DNA of 60,869 nt, from NCBI RefSeq assembly GCF_019459225.1, contig NZ_JAIAZY010000025.1, positions 1 to 60,869 of the forward strand. Direction: 5' to 3'. Source of the DNA: Bacillus sp. IITD106 (GTDB taxonomy: Bacteria; Bacillota; Bacilli; Bacillales; Bacillaceae_C). The notes beneath the pieces were generated by a model. The model had not been told where the DNA came from. It was given only the letters and a program-made list of their open reading frames with translations, and ran no database searches. Shown piece by piece: positions 1 through 9,487 of this stretch (its first letter is position 1; every line of letters starts with the position of its first letter). A program made the position numbers and the translations under genes.

Positions 1-189
1 CATTATCATTAAATCGTTCAGCTTAAAAAAATCATGTAAAACTTTAAAAATAGCGCTTAGTATAGTAAAATAGGCATATCTATGTTGTGAATGCGATAAC
101 ATTTTTATGAATACTAAAAGGTCTATATTCTACATAGGCTTTTCGGTCTAGCTTTCATGGATATTTCGACCAATTAAGGAGGAAATTAC

Positions 190-552
190 ATGTCTATTGA
201 AATGAAGACGAAATATGGCCAGATTGATATCTCCAATGAAGTGATTGCAACCATTGCTGGCGGAGCTGCAATTGATTGCTATGGCATTGTTGGGATGGCT
301 TCGAAAAATCAAATAAAAGATGGCATCACCGAAATACTGCGCAAGGAAAACTTTACCCGAGGCATTATTATCAGGCAGGAAGAACAAGCGTTACACATAG
401 ACATGTATATTATAGTAAGCTATGGAACAAAAATTTCAGAAGTTGCCCATAATGTGCAGTCCAAAGTAAAATATACACTTGAACAAACAATAGGTATTTC
501 AGCCGACACAGTTAATATTTTTGTTCAAGGGGTTCGAGTAACGAATCCGTAA
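190..552 (+). CDS. yloU: Asp23/YloU family envelope-stress protein
   Basis: Small acidic protein of 120 residues of the Asp23/Gls24 (DUF322) family. The N-terminal segment reads YGQIDISNEVIATIAGGAA and is followed by a conserved glycine-rich stretch (YGIVGMAS), both typical of the family. In Staphylococcus, Asp23 is a membrane-associated protein linked to cell-wall stress; the exact biochemical role is unknown. The ATG follows a strong AAGGAGG site. The next gene, fakA, starts 18 bases after the stop, so the two are co-transcribed, as in B. subtilis. Family assignment is firm; a specific function cannot be read from sequence. Confidence 0.93.
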   Translation: MSIEMKTKYGQIDISNEVIATIAGGAAIDCYGIVGMASKNQIKDGITEILRKENFTRGIIIRQEEQALHIDMYIIVSYGTKISEVAHNVQSKVKYTLEQTIGISADTVNIFVQGVRVTNP

Positions 553-569
553 TGAGGAGGAAAAAGTAC

Positions 570-2249
570 GTGTCTATTACATCATTAGACGGAAATCGGT
601 TCGCCGAAATGATTATATTAGGAGCCAATCATTTATCAGCAAATGCAAAAATGGTTGATGCATTAAATGTATTTCCTGTGCCTGACGGGGATACGGGTAC
701 AAATATGAATCTTTCGATGTCCTCAGGATCGAAAGAGGTACAAAACAATCGCCAAGATCATATCGGAAAAGTAGCAGCAGCTTTATCAAGAGGCTTATTA
801 ATGGGAGCGCGCGGTAATTCCGGTGTTATTTTATCGCAGCTTTTCCGTGGATTCGCAAAAGATATTGAAACAAAGCCTTTTCTTTCCGCTTCTGAGTTTG
901 CACATGCCCTTGAAGCGGGAGTCACTACAGCTTATAAAGCAGTCATGAAGCCTGTAGAAGGAACGATCTTGACTGTTGCAAAAGATGCGGCGAAAAAAGC
1001 CGTCGAAACGGCTAAGTTCGAGTCAGATATTGTAGTAATTATGGAAAAAACATTGCAAGAAGCAAAAGCTTCATTAGAAAGGACCCCTGATTTGCTTCCG
1101 GTTTTAAAGGAAGTGGGGGTTGTTGATAGTGGAGGACAAGGCTTGGTATGTGTATACGAAGGCTTTTTAGCGGTGTTAAAAGGCGAAAAGCTTCCAGACA
1201 CTCCAGCACTCGCACCTACTATGGATGAACTTGTTAGTGCACAGCACCATCAAAGTGTCCAAAGCTTTATGAATACAGAAGATATTGAATTTGGCTATTG
1301 CACCGAGTTTATGGTGAAATTTGAAAAGGGTAAAAAGGAATTTTCCGAAAACGATTTTAGGAATGATTTGAGTGAGTATGGCGATTCATTGCTCGTTATT
1401 TCTGACGATGATGTTGTAAAAGTTCATATTCACGCCGAGCATCCGGGTGAAGTATTATCATACGGCCAGCAATACGGAAGCTTAATTAATATGAAAATCG
1501 AGAATATGAGAGAACAGCATAGTTCCATAGTAGGTCAAGATCATAATCAACATGGACATAGTGTTAACGCTCATACCGTACCACAGCAAAGTCAAGAATA
1601 TGCCATCATTGCCGTTTCAATGGGTTCGGGAATTGCCGACCTTTTTAAAAGTATTGGCGTAGCCGAAGTAATTGAAGGCGGGCAAACAATGAATCCTAGT
1701 ACGGAAGATATCATGAGGGCAATAAAATCTGCAAATGCCAAGAAGGTTATTATCCTTCCTAACAATAAAAATATTATTATGGCTGCTGAACAAGCTGCCG
1801 AAATAGCAGAGGAAGAAGTAATCGTCGTTCCGACAAAAACAGTTCCGCAAGGCTTGGCTGCTGTCTTAGCATTTAATCCAACTCAATCACTAGAACAAAA
1901 TGGACAAGGTATGTCAGAAGCTATCTCTGCAATTAAAACAGGACAGATTACCTTTGCAGTCCGCGATACAATTATTGATGGTTTAAAAATTTCCAAAGAT
2001 GATTATATGGGAATCAGTGACGGAAAAATTGTTGAAACAAACAAAGATGTAGTAAAGGCAGCATACAATTTGCTTTCAAAAATGATAGACGAAGATTCTG
2101 AAATACTTACAGTAATATACGGTGAAGATACAAATCAGAATGAACTAGACGAACTTTTAGACCTCGTCAATGACAATTTTGAAGACATTGAAGTTGAAGT
2201 TCATAACGGAAAACAACCATTATATAACTTTATTTTTTCTGTTGAATAA
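570..2249 (+). CDS. fakA: Fatty acid kinase, ATP-binding subunit FakA (YloV)
   Basis: DAK2-type kinase of 559 residues. With a FakB lipid carrier it phosphorylates exogenous fatty acids to acyl phosphates, which feed PlsX/PlsY phospholipid synthesis. The N-terminal DhaL-like domain shows NVFPVPDGDTGTNMNLS (residues 33-49), whose aspartates bind Mg-ATP, and a later ARGNSGVILSQ motif. The C-terminal half is the DegV-like/central part of the family. I place the start at GTG 570, nine bases after AGGAGG (555-560); the upstream ATG at 552 would put that site inside the gene and has no site of its own. The product then begins MSITSLDG, like B. subtilis YloV. Confidence 0.93.
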   Translation: MSITSLDGNRFAEMIILGANHLSANAKMVDALNVFPVPDGDTGTNMNLSMSSGSKEVQNNRQDHIGKVAAALSRGLLMGARGNSGVILSQLFRGFAKDIETKPFLSASEFAHALEAGVTTAYKAVMKPVEGTILTVAKDAAKKAVETAKFESDIVVIMEKTLQEAKASLERTPDLLPVLKEVGVVDSGGQGLVCVYEGFLAVLKGEKLPDTPALAPTMDELVSAQHHQSVQSFMNTEDIEFGYCTEFMVKFEKGKKEFSENDFRNDLSEYGDSLLVISDDDVVKVHIHAEHPGEVLSYGQQYGSLINMKIENMREQHSSIVGQDHNQHGHSVNAHTVPQQSQEYAIIAVSMGSGIADLFKSIGVAEVIEGGQTMNPSTEDIMRAIKSANAKKVIILPNNKNIIMAAEQAAEIAEEEVIVVPTKTVPQGLAAVLAFNPTQSLEQNGQGMSEAISAIKTGQITFAVRDTIIDGLKISKDDYMGISDGKIVETNKDVVKAAYNLLSKMIDEDSEILTVIYGEDTNQNELDELLDLVNDNFEDIEVEVHNGKQPLYNFIFSVE

Positions 2250-2258
2250 TATATATAC

Positions 2259-2288
2259 AAATAGAAGGGTCAATCCCTTCTATTTCCT
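2259..2288 (+). terminator. Rho-independent terminator after fakA
   Basis: An 11-bp perfect stem (AAATAGAAGGG, 2259-2269, with CCCTTCTATTT, 2275-2285) closes a 5-base loop and begins 9 bases after the fakA stop. The T tract is short (TATTTCC), so termination may be incomplete. It separates yloU-fakA from sdaAB. Confidence 0.7.
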
Positions 2289-2361
2289 TGTACTTTTGAA
2301 GAAGGCATCAGTAGGGAACGCATAAGTCCAAAGAAGTCAAGTGCAGCCTCTGAAAAAATGC

Positions 2362-2400
2362 CTTTGTTAAACAACATCCAAGATTAACAAAGCCTTATTT
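2362..2400 (+). promoter_or_regulatory. Stem-loop in the sdaAB leader, possible attenuator
   Basis: CTTTGTTAA (2362-2370) pairs perfectly with TTAACAAAG (2384-2392) around a 13-base loop and is followed by CCTTATTT and then directly by the sdaAB ribosome binding site (AAGGGAGG). The stem could act as a weak terminator or could affect access to the ribosome binding site. No T-box or known riboswitch core was recognised in 2286-2417. Confidence 0.35.
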
Positions 2401-2417
2401 AAGGGAGGAAGATATCA

Positions 2418-3080
2418 ATGAAGTATAAAAGTGTCTTTGATATCATAGGTCCCATTATGATCGGCCCTTCTAGTTCACATACAGCGGGTGCAGCTAGAAT
2501 TGGAAGAGTAGCTCGAAGCTTGTTTGGAAGAGAGCCGAAGTGGGCGAAAATTTCATTTTATGAGTCATTTGCAAAAACATATAAAGGACACGGAACAGAT
2601 GTGGCAATAGTAGGTGGTCTTCTTGATTTTGATACAGATGACAAGCGGATTATTAAAGCATTGGAAATTGCGAAGGAAAGAAATATAAATATAGAATTTA
2701 TAGAAGAAGCAGCGAATGCTGATCATCCAAATACAGCTCGTCTACAAATCGGTGATGAACAAGGAGAAATGGAACTTGTAGGAATTTCTATCGGTGGCGG
2801 TAAAATTGAAATTACAGAGCTAAATGGTTTTCATTTAAAATTATCGGGCCATCATCCTGCTATTCTCGTCGTTCATGATGACCGTTTTGGAGTCATTGCA
2901 TCTGTAGCAAATATTCTTGGTTCACACGAAATTAATATTGGTCATATGGAAGTTTCCAGAAAAGAAAAAGGGAAAATGGCGCTCATGACAATCGAGGTAG
3001 ATCAAAATATCGATGAGTCGATTATTGATGAAATCAGCAAACTTCCAAATATCACACAAGTAGCAAGAGTAGTCGATTAA
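2418..3080 (+). CDS. sdaAB: L-serine dehydratase, beta subunit
   Basis: Beta chain (220 residues) of the iron-sulfur L-serine dehydratase, which deaminates serine to pyruvate and ammonia in the cytoplasm. The N-terminus carries FDIIGPIMIGPSSSHTAGAARIG, the hallmark of the SdaA beta domain; the GPSSSHT segment is part of the active site. The C-terminal third (from about residue 145, HHPAILVVHDDRFGVIASVANIL) is an ACT domain, the usual place for amino-acid sensing. The alpha chain follows 36 bases later. The start is set by GGGAGG nine bases upstream. Confidence 0.95.
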   Translation: MKYKSVFDIIGPIMIGPSSSHTAGAARIGRVARSLFGREPKWAKISFYESFAKTYKGHGTDVAIVGGLLDFDTDDKRIIKALEIAKERNINIEFIEEAANADHPNTARLQIGDEQGEMELVGISIGGGKIEITELNGFHLKLSGHHPAILVVHDDRFGVIASVANILGSHEINIGHMEVSRKEKGKMALMTIEVDQNIDESIIDEISKLPNITQVARVVD

Positions 3081-3116
3081 ACGAACACCAAAGAGCTATT
3101 AAGGGAGGCTGCATTC

Positions 3117-4004
3117 ATGTTTAAAAATGTTGCGGAATTAGTACAGCTTGCAGAATCGCAAAAAAAACAGATATCGGACATTATGATTGAGCAAGAAATG
3201 GAAGTTACGAATCGAAGCCGTGAGGAAATTATAGCGCAAATGGACAAAAACTTGACTGTCATGGAAGAAGCGGTTGAACGTGGCATCAAGGGTGTGACTT
3301 CTCATTCGGGTCTAACTGGCGGGGATGCTGTTCTTTTGCAAAACTATATTAAAAAAGGCTCCTTTTTATCCGGGGAAACAATCCTTGATGCAGTCAGTAA
3401 AGCAGTAGCTACGAATGAAGTCAACGCTGCAATGGGAACGATTTGTGCAACCCCTACGGCTGGATCGGCAGGTGTAGTTCCGGGGACATTATTTGCTGTC
3501 CGCGATAAATTACAGCCAACTAGAGAACAAATGGTAAAGTTTTTATTTACTTCAGGCGCTTTCGGCTATGTAGTAGCAAATAATGCTTCTATCTCTGGTG
3601 CTGCAGGTGGATGTCAAGCAGAAGTAGGCTCAGCCTCAGGAATGGCAGCCGCAGCGATTGTAGAAATGGCTGGGGGAACTCCTTCTCAATGTGCGGAGGC
3701 AATGGCCATTACGCTGAAAAATATGCTTGGCCTCGTTTGTGATCCTGTTGCTGGCTTAGTTGAAGTCCCTTGCGTTAAAAGAAATGCGATGGGCGCGGCT
3801 AATGCAATGGTTGCAGCAGACATGGCTCTCGCCGGCATAACGAGTCGGATCCCATGTGACGAAGTAATCGATGCAATGTTCAAAATCGGTCAGCAAATGC
3901 CTAGGTCTTTGCGTGAAACCGCTGAAGGAGGGTTGGCGGCAACTCCAACTGGGAGAAGGCTTGAAGCGAAAATATTTGGGGTCCCGCGCGTAGAACGTGA
4001 CTAA
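3117..4004 (+). CDS. sdaAA: L-serine dehydratase, alpha subunit (4Fe-4S)
   Basis: Alpha chain (295 residues) that carries the catalytic iron-sulfur cluster. Cys166 (GGCQAEVGS), Cys208 (GLVCDPVAG) and Cys219 (EVPCV) keep the 42- and 11-residue spacing of the cluster ligands known in the fused bacterial enzymes. The segment CATPTAGSAG near Cys110 is also conserved. It is translated from ATG 3117 after AAGGGAGG. The last eight bases overlap recG, so translation of the two genes may be coupled. Identity is clear from motifs, length and the sdaAB partner. Confidence 0.95.
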   Translation: MFKNVAELVQLAESQKKQISDIMIEQEMEVTNRSREEIIAQMDKNLTVMEEAVERGIKGVTSHSGLTGGDAVLLQNYIKKGSFLSGETILDAVSKAVATNEVNAAMGTICATPTAGSAGVVPGTLFAVRDKLQPTREQMVKFLFTSGAFGYVVANNASISGAAGGCQAEVGSASGMAAAAIVEMAGGTPSQCAEAMAITLKNMLGLVCDPVAGLVEVPCVKRNAMGAANAMVAADMALAGITSRIPCDEVIDAMFKIGQQMPRSLRETAEGGLAATPTGRRLEAKIFGVPRVERD

Positions 4005-6045
4005 ATCATTGGAATTGCCTACAACTGTTTTAAATGGTGTAGGAGAAGAAACTGCTGAAAATCTAATGGCAATGGGTATTAAAAATATAGGTGATTTATT
4101 GCAATACCTTCCATTTCGTTACGAGGACGTCAGGCTCAGGGATTTAGCGGAAGTTTCTCATGATGAGAAAATTACTGTAGAAGGAAAAGTCCACAGTGAG
4201 CCCACCGTCATGTATTACGGCAGGAAGAAAAATAGGATAACAATTCATCTATTAGTTGAACGTTATTTAATTAAAGTTACATTTTTTAATAGGGCTTACT
4301 TAAAAGGACAATTATCCCCACAAGATATCATCACCGTCACAGGAAAATGGGACAAACATCGACAAACGATTACAGGTCAAGATATAAAAATTGGACCCCA
4401 GTCAGAAACAGCAGACTTCGAACCTGTATATCCTGTGAAATCCCCTATTACCGTTAAGGCACTACGTAGATATATCGTGCAAGCATTTAATGAGTACGGC
4501 GATGAAATAGAAGAATCATTGCCTGCTCACATTTTAAAAAAATATAAATTACCTGGAAAAAAAGAAGCTCTTAGAATTATGCATTTTCCTCATTCACCTG
4601 CTGAGGTAAAACAAGCTAGACGCAGGTTTGTGTATGAAGAATTCCTTTATTTTCAATTGAAAATGCAAGCCTTTCGTAAGCTAGAACGAGAGCAATCAAA
4701 AGGGATAGCACTCCATTATGATTTAGAGAAATTGAAGACTTTTATTACTTCTCTTCCATTTCAGCTGACAAATGCACAAAAAAAAGTTGTGAATGAAATA
4801 TGTTCGGATTTAAAATCACCCATCAGAATGAATCGACTACTTCAAGGCGATGTTGGCTCAGGAAAAACAGCTGTAGCAGCCATTTCCCTATACGCGTGTG
4901 TAACAGCAGGATATCAAGGTGCAATGATGGTGCCGACAGAAATTCTTGCCGAGCAGCACTTTCAATCCCTAACATCATTATTAGCGGAAACTGATGTGAA
5001 AATTGAACTCCTTACAAGTTCAGTAAAAGGAAAAAAACGACAGGATTTATTGGAAAGGCTGGAACAAGGCGAGATTCATATCTTAATAGGCACCCATGCA
5101 TTAATCCAACATGATGTGAATTTTCATAAACTAGGTCTTGTCATTACGGATGAACAGCATCGTTTCGGGGTAGAACAGAGAAGAATTCTCCGAGAAAAAG
5201 GAGAAAGGTCGGATGTTCTTTTTATGACGGCTACACCGATTCCAAGAACGCTTGCTATTACCGTGTTCGGGGAAATGGATGTATCCATTATTGATGAAAT
5301 GCCATCGGGACGAAAAACAATCGAAACTCATTGGGCTAAGCATAATATGTTAGATAGAATATTAGATTTCGTTGAAAAGGAATTGAAAAAAGGAAGGCAA
5401 GCCTATATCATCTGTCCACTAATAGAAGAATCTGATAAACTTGACTTTCAAAATGCCATTGATGTATATGATCTGCTCTCTAATTATTTTCATGGGAAAT
5501 TCAAAATAGGCTTAATGCACGGCAGGCTCCCTGCATCTGAAAAAGAAGAAATTATGCGTGACTTTAGCGATAATAACATACAACTGTTAGTTTCCACTAC
5601 AGTAGTAGAAGTTGGTGTAAATGTTCCAAATGCAACCGTCATGATTGTTTATGATGCAGAAAGATTTGGGTTATCCCAGCTTCATCAGCTGCGAGGAAGA
5701 GTTGGCCGCGGAAGTGAGCAATCGTATTGTATATTATTAGCCGATCCCAAAACGGATGTCGGAAAAGAACGGATGCGAATCATGACAGAAACGAATGATG
5801 GATTCGTTCTAAGTGAACGCGACTTAGAATTAAGGGGACCTGGAGACTTTTTCGGCAAAAAACAAAGTGGTCTGCCAGAATTTAAAGTTGCCGATATGGT
5901 GCATGATTACCGTGCTCTTGAAACAGCAAGAAACGATGCAATCCAATTAATTGAACTTAAAGAATTTTGGTCTAGTGAAGAATATGTTCATATGCGAAAA
6001 TATCTTCAAGATTCTGGAGCATTATCAGGTGAAAAATTAGACTGA
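3997..6045 (+). CDS. recG: ATP-dependent DNA helicase RecG
   Basis: Branched-DNA helicase (682 residues) that reverses stalled replication forks and processes recombination intermediates. The N-terminal wedge/OB region (about residues 1-170) includes VEGKVHSEP and VTVTGKWDKHRQTITGQD. The helicase core shows Walker A GDVGSGKT, the DEQHRFG box, MTATPIPRTLAI, and the C-terminal HQLRGRVGRG motif. Length equals that of B. subtilis RecG. The GTG start lies inside the end of sdaAA and has no good ribosome binding site, which points to translational coupling; a TTG four codons later is an alternative. Confidence 0.96.
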   Translation: MTKSLELPTTVLNGVGEETAENLMAMGIKNIGDLLQYLPFRYEDVRLRDLAEVSHDEKITVEGKVHSEPTVMYYGRKKNRITIHLLVERYLIKVTFFNRAYLKGQLSPQDIITVTGKWDKHRQTITGQDIKIGPQSETADFEPVYPVKSPITVKALRRYIVQAFNEYGDEIEESLPAHILKKYKLPGKKEALRIMHFPHSPAEVKQARRRFVYEEFLYFQLKMQAFRKLEREQSKGIALHYDLEKLKTFITSLPFQLTNAQKKVVNEICSDLKSPIRMNRLLQGDVGSGKTAVAAISLYACVTAGYQGAMMVPTEILAEQHFQSLTSLLAETDVKIELLTSSVKGKKRQDLLERLEQGEIHILIGTHALIQHDVNFHKLGLVITDEQHRFGVEQRRILREKGERSDVLFMTATPIPRTLAITVFGEMDVSIIDEMPSGRKTIETHWAKHNMLDRILDFVEKELKKGRQAYIICPLIEESDKLDFQNAIDVYDLLSNYFHGKFKIGLMHGRLPASEKEEIMRDFSDNNIQLLVSTTVVEVGVNVPNATVMIVYDAERFGLSQLHQLRGRVGRGSEQSYCILLADPKTDVGKERMRIMTETNDGFVLSERDLELRGPGDFFGKKQSGLPEFKVADMVHDYRALETARNDAIQLIELKEFWSSEEYVHMRKYLQDSGALSGEKLD

Positions 6046-6088
6046 AATAAGGAGTGGCGTTATTGTTGCGCTATACTCCTTATTTTTA
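6045..6088 (+). terminator. Terminator after recG
   Basis: An 11-bp stem (AAATAAGGAGT, 6045-6055, with ACTCCTTATTT, 6075-6085) closes a 19-base loop, followed by further T residues. The first base is the last base of the recG stop codon. The fapR promoter elements lie in the loop and 3' arm of this hairpin. Confidence 0.8.
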
Positions 6089-6094
6089 TATACT
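6066..6094 (+). promoter_or_regulatory. Probable sigma-A promoter of the fapR operon
   Basis: TTGCGC (6066-6071) and TATACT (6089-6094) are 17 bases apart. The -10 box matches the consensus at five of six positions. The -35 box lies partly in the loop of the recG terminator, so one short segment serves as terminator DNA and as promoter. The FapR-like operator starts five bases downstream of the -10 box, where bound repressor would block initiation. Confidence 0.55.
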
Positions 6095-6098
6095 ACTG

Positions 6099-6116
6099 TT
6101 AATACCTAGTCTTAAT
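6099..6116 (+). promoter_or_regulatory. FapR operator
   Basis: The segment TTAATACCTAGTCTTAAT closely resembles the operator in front of B. subtilis fapR as I recall it (TTAGTACCTAGTCTTAAT), an imperfect inverted repeat. FapR binds such sites and is released by malonyl-CoA, so this indicates autoregulation of fapR-plsX-fabD-fabG. It lies over the expected transcription start, 23 bases before the chosen fapR start codon. Confidence 0.8.
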
Positions 6117-6138
6117 ATCGTGAATGGTGATGAATAAT

Positions 6139-6720
6139 ATGAGAATGTCAAAAAAAGATCGCCAAAGAATGTTGAGTCAAACAATCAATGAAAATCCTTT
6201 TATTACCGACGATGAATTAGCAGAAAAATTTTCAGTCAGCGTTCAAACAATTCGGCTAGACCGAATGGAATTGGCGATTCCCGAATTAAGAGAGAGAATT
6301 AAAACTGTAGCTGAAAAGCATGTCGCAGATGAGGTTAAGTCTTTGCCAATTGATGAAGTTATTGGCGAAATTATCGATATACAACTTGACCAAACGGCAA
6401 TATCCATTTTTGATGTAGGGCAAGAACATGTCTTTAAACGAAATTCAATTGCTAGGGGACATCATTTATTTGCGCAGGCTAATTCTTTAGCAGTAGCTGT
6501 CATTGATGATGAACTTGCACTTACTGTAAAAGTAAATATCCATTTTACTAGACCAGTAAAAGCAGGTGAAAGGGTAGTGGCAAAGGCAAAGGTTCGTAAG
6601 TCAGGCCCGTCATCTGCTAGGACGATAGTGGATGTTATGAGTTATGTAGGACAGGAATTGGTTTTTAAGGGAGAATTTGAAATGTTTCGATCAAGTCTTA
6701 GAGAAGGTGGGCCAAAATGA
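6139..6720 (+). CDS. fapR: FapR, malonyl-CoA-responsive repressor of lipid synthesis
   Basis: Transcription factor of 193 residues. An N-terminal helix-turn-helix ([19 protein letters not shown], about residues 22-40) is joined to a C-terminal hot-dog domain ([20 protein letters not shown]) that binds malonyl-CoA. It represses fatty-acid and phospholipid genes when malonyl-CoA is low. I choose the ATG at 6139, seven bases after GGTGAT, giving [12 protein letters not shown]; this lines up with the start of B. subtilis FapR. The frame is open from ATG 6124, but that codon has no ribosome binding site. The stop overlaps the plsX start by four bases. Confidence 0.94.
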   Translation: MRMSKKDRQRMLSQTINENPFITDDELAEKFSVSVQTIRLDRMELAIPELRERIKTVAEKHVADEVKSLPIDEVIGEIIDIQLDQTAISIFDVGQEHVFKRNSIARGHHLFAQANSLAVAVIDDELALTVKVNIHFTRPVKAGERVVAKAKVRKSGPSSARTIVDVMSYVGQELVFKGEFEMFRSSLREGGPK

Positions 6721-7706
6721 AAATAGCGATAGATGCAATGGGAGGCGACCATGCCCCTGAAGAAATCATTCAGGGCGTCAATAGGGCTTCCCAAGATTTT
6801 TCTGATACTGAATTCTTACTATTTGGTGATGAAGAACAAATTAAAAAATATTTAACCACTCATAAGAATGTTCAAATTATCCATACTACAGAAAAAATTG
6901 AAGCGACTGATGAACCGGTCAAAGCCATTCGGCGAAAAAAGGATGCTTCCATGGTTATGATGGCACAAGCTGTTAAAAATGGAGAAGCTGATGCCTGTAT
7001 TTCTGCTGGGAATACGGGTGCTCTTATGGCGGCAGGTTTATTTATTGTGGGAAGAATTAAAGGAATAGACCGCCCTGCCTTAGCCCCTACCTTACCTACA
7101 TTAGATGGGAAAGGCTTTGTTATGCTGGATTTAGGAGCCAATGCCGATGCAAAACCTGAGCATTTACTCCAATATGCCATTATGGGGAATATATATGCCG
7201 AAAAGGTTAGAGGGATTAAAACACCAAGAGTTGCTTTATTAAACATTGGTTCGGAAGAAAATAAAGGAAATGATTTGACTAAAAAAGCATTTGAATTATT
7301 AAAAACTGCTAATTTGAATTTTATCGGAAACATCGAATCCCGCGAGTTATTGGAAGGGCATGCAGATATTGTTGTCACCGATGGTTTTACAGGAAATGTC
7401 GTTTTAAAATCAATTGAAGGAACCGCATCCGCTGTTTTTTCCATGCTTAAAAATGTGCTCACAGGGAGCTTAAAAAATAAACTTGCGGCGGGCCTTATAA
7501 TGTCCGACTTGAAAGACTTAAAAAAAATGATGGATTACACGGAATATGGTGGAGCATGTTTATTTGGCTTAGATGCGCCTGTCATTAAAGCACACGGTTC
7601 ATCCAATGCCAATGCCATTTATCATGCTATTCGGCAAACACGAGAAATGGTGAGACATCAAATATCTGGAACTATCAAGGAAGCTGTTGACGAAGGGAGA
7701 TCATAA
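6717..7706 (+). CDS. plsX: Phosphate acyltransferase PlsX
   Basis: Enzyme of 329 residues that converts acyl-ACP and phosphate to acyl phosphate, the acyl donor for PlsY in membrane phospholipid synthesis. The signature [15 protein letters not shown] at the N-terminus and [28 protein letters not shown] and [13 protein letters not shown] further on are characteristic. It overlaps fapR by ATGA, so the two are translationally coupled. FakA, encoded upstream, makes the same product from external fatty acids. Confidence 0.96.
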   Translation: MKIAIDAMGGDHAPEEIIQGVNRASQDFSDTEFLLFGDEEQIKKYLTTHKNVQIIHTTEKIEATDEPVKAIRRKKDASMVMMAQAVKNGEADACISAGNTGALMAAGLFIVGRIKGIDRPALAPTLPTLDGKGFVMLDLGANADAKPEHLLQYAIMGNIYAEKVRGIKTPRVALLNIGSEENKGNDLTKKAFELLKTANLNFIGNIESRELLEGHADIVVTDGFTGNVVLKSIEGTASAVFSMLKNVLTGSLKNKLAAGLIMSDLKDLKKMMDYTEYGGACLFGLDAPVIKAHGSSNANAIYHAIRQTREMVRHQISGTIKEAVDEGRS

Positions 7707-7709
7707 ATA

Positions 7710-8657
7710 ATGGGGAAAATAGCATTTGTTTTTCCGGGACAAGGTTCGCAGACTGTCGGAATGGGACAAGCGGTTGTCAATGAAAATAAAAAATCGAAAG
7801 AAATCTTTGAGATGGCTGATAACAGATTAGGCAGAGAGCTTTCCGCGCTTATTTTTAATGGGCCGCAAGATTTGCTCACTAAGACTGTAAATGCACAGCC
7901 GGCACTTTTAACGACAAGTATTGCTTTATTGGAATATTTGAAAGAAGTAGGAATTACACCTGATTACACTGCTGGCCATAGTCTCGGTGAATATTCAGCA
8001 TTAGTGGCAAGTGGAGCAATGGATTTTACAGATGCTGTTTATGCTGTTTCAAAACGAGGAGAATTTATGGAAGAAGCAGTTCCGAACGGTGAAGGGACGA
8101 TGGCAGCAGTTTTGGGATTAGATCGAAGTGTCCTCAAGGAAATAACTGATACAGTAACAAATGGTGGACATTCAGTCCAGTTGGCAAACTTAAATTGTCC
8201 TGGTCAAATTGTCATTTCCGGAACAGTAGCTGGCGTGGAAAAAGCTGGTGAACGTGCGAAAGAAAAAGGTGCAAAAAGAGTATTGCCTTTAAACGTTAGC
8301 GGCCCCTTCCATTCTGAACTGATGAAGCCTGCTGCGGAAAAATTCACTTCAATATTAAATGAAATTAATATTAAAGATGCTGAGATTCCTGTCATCACGA
8401 ATGTTACGGCTAATCCAATCCATACGAAAGAAGATATAAAAAATAAGCTGATTGAGCAGCTGTATTCACCTGTTTTATGGGAGGATTCAGTAGAAAAAAT
8501 GATTGACCTTGGTGTTGATACATTTATTGAAATAGGTCCCGGGAAAGTGTTATCTGGACTTATAAAGAAAGTAAATAGAAATGTACGTGTATTTTCGGTA
8601 CAGGATCCAGAAAGCTGTGAAGCGACATTAAACGCATTAAGGGGTGAAGGAGAATGA
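7710..8657 (+). CDS. fabD: Malonyl-CoA:ACP transacylase FabD
   Basis: Transfers malonyl from CoA to acyl carrier protein to supply extender units for fatty-acid synthesis. The 315-residue protein opens with [14 protein letters not shown] and has the nucleophile elbow [10 protein letters not shown], with Ser91 catalytic. The later SGPFHSELM segment supplies the catalytic histidine. It starts three bases after the plsX stop behind AGGGAG and ends overlapping fabG by four bases. All features are those of a normal bacterial FabD. Confidence 0.96.
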   Translation: MGKIAFVFPGQGSQTVGMGQAVVNENKKSKEIFEMADNRLGRELSALIFNGPQDLLTKTVNAQPALLTTSIALLEYLKEVGITPDYTAGHSLGEYSALVASGAMDFTDAVYAVSKRGEFMEEAVPNGEGTMAAVLGLDRSVLKEITDTVTNGGHSVQLANLNCPGQIVISGTVAGVEKAGERAKEKGAKRVLPLNVSGPFHSELMKPAAEKFTSILNEINIKDAEIPVITNVTANPIHTKEDIKNKLIEQLYSPVLWEDSVEKMIDLGVDTFIEIGPGKVLSGLIKKVNRNVRVFSVQDPESCEATLNALRGEGE

Positions 8658-9397
8658 AGCTAGAAGGTAAAACTGCCATTGTTACTGGTGCGTCAAGAGG
8701 CATTGGAAAGGCGATTGCAATAGCATTTGCCAAAGAGGGTGCAGATGTCGTTGTCAATTATGCGGGCAGCGAGGAAAAGGCGAAGCAAACGGTTAATGAA
8801 ATTATTGAAATGGGTAGAAAATCATTTGCGTATCAATGCAATATTGCAAATAGCGAAGCTGTCCAAGACATGGTTAAAGAAACGATCCAACAATTCGGGA
8901 AATTAGACATTTTAGTAAACAATGCAGGAATCACCCGTGATAACTTACTGATGAGAATGAAGGAAGATGAATGGGATGATGTAATTAACACAAACTTAAA
9001 AGGTGTTTTCCTTTGTACGAAAGCTGTATCCCGACAAATGATGAAACAAAGATCAGGAAGAATTATTAACATTTCTTCTATTGTCGGAGTAAGCGGAAAT
9101 CCGGGACAAGCTAATTATGTTGCTGCAAAATCAGGAGTAATCGGCCTGACGAAAACAAGTGCTATGGAACTGGCACCTAGAGGTATTACAGTTAATGCAA
9201 TTGCTCCAGGATTCATTACGACGGATATGACGGATCAACTTCCTGACGATGTAAAAGAAACGATGCTTAAGCAAATTCCACTAGGGCGTTTTGGTGAAGC
9301 GGAAGATATTTCAAAACTGGCGATTTATCTTGCATCAGATGACTCAAAATATATGACAGGGCAAACGCTCCATGTTAATGGTGGAATGTTTATGTAA
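8654..9397 (+). CDS. fabG: 3-oxoacyl-ACP reductase FabG
   Basis: NADPH-dependent short-chain reductase (247 residues) that reduces 3-ketoacyl-ACP in each round of fatty-acid elongation. The cofactor motif [10 protein letters not shown] is at residues 11-20, NNAG at 90-93, and the catalytic Ser142, Tyr156 and Lys160 sit in the expected spacing (ISSIVG ... YVAAK). The C-terminal [12 protein letters not shown] is typical of FabG. Its ATGA start overlaps the fabD stop and is preceded by GGTGAAGGAG. Confidence 0.96.
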   Translation: MKLEGKTAIVTGASRGIGKAIAIAFAKEGADVVVNYAGSEEKAKQTVNEIIEMGRKSFAYQCNIANSEAVQDMVKETIQQFGKLDILVNNAGITRDNLLMRMKEDEWDDVINTNLKGVFLCTKAVSRQMMKQRSGRIINISSIVGVSGNPGQANYVAAKSGVIGLTKTSAMELAPRGITVNAIAPGFITTDMTDQLPDDVKETMLKQIPLGRFGEAEDISKLAIYLASDDSKYMTGQTLHVNGGMFM

Positions 9398-9436
9398 AGT
9401 CTTAATTCACATTCAGTAAATTTTCTCATTGGCTTG

Positions 9437-9465
9437 TTTATCTTTAATAGGATATCCTTTATAAT
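9437..9465 (+). promoter_or_regulatory. Probable acpP promoter
   Basis: A perfect TATAAT (9460-9465) lies 22 bases before the acpP start codon. The -35 element is weak: TTTATC (9437-9442) at 17 bases is the best-spaced candidate, TTGTTT (9434-9439) at 20 bases a better match. A separate acpP promoter fits the large amount of carrier protein that cells need. Confidence 0.5.
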
Positions 9466-9487
9466 GTTTTGAGGGGAGGTGAATCAA

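Noticed and set aside
552-569. ATG 552 as start of fakA
   Set aside because: It overlaps the yloU stop, and the only ribosome binding site (AGGAGG) would be inside the gene; GTG 570 fits site and family start.
2286-2417. T-box or known riboswitch before sdaAB
   Set aside because: No T-box antiterminator core or other recognised riboswitch core was seen; only a simple stem is supported.
6872-7462. Long minus-strand open frame (196 codons) opposite plsX
   Set aside because: It is antisense to a clear PlsX with all family motifs, has low-complexity Ser/Pro/Ala-rich translation and no convincing ribosome binding site; it mirrors codon bias of the true gene.
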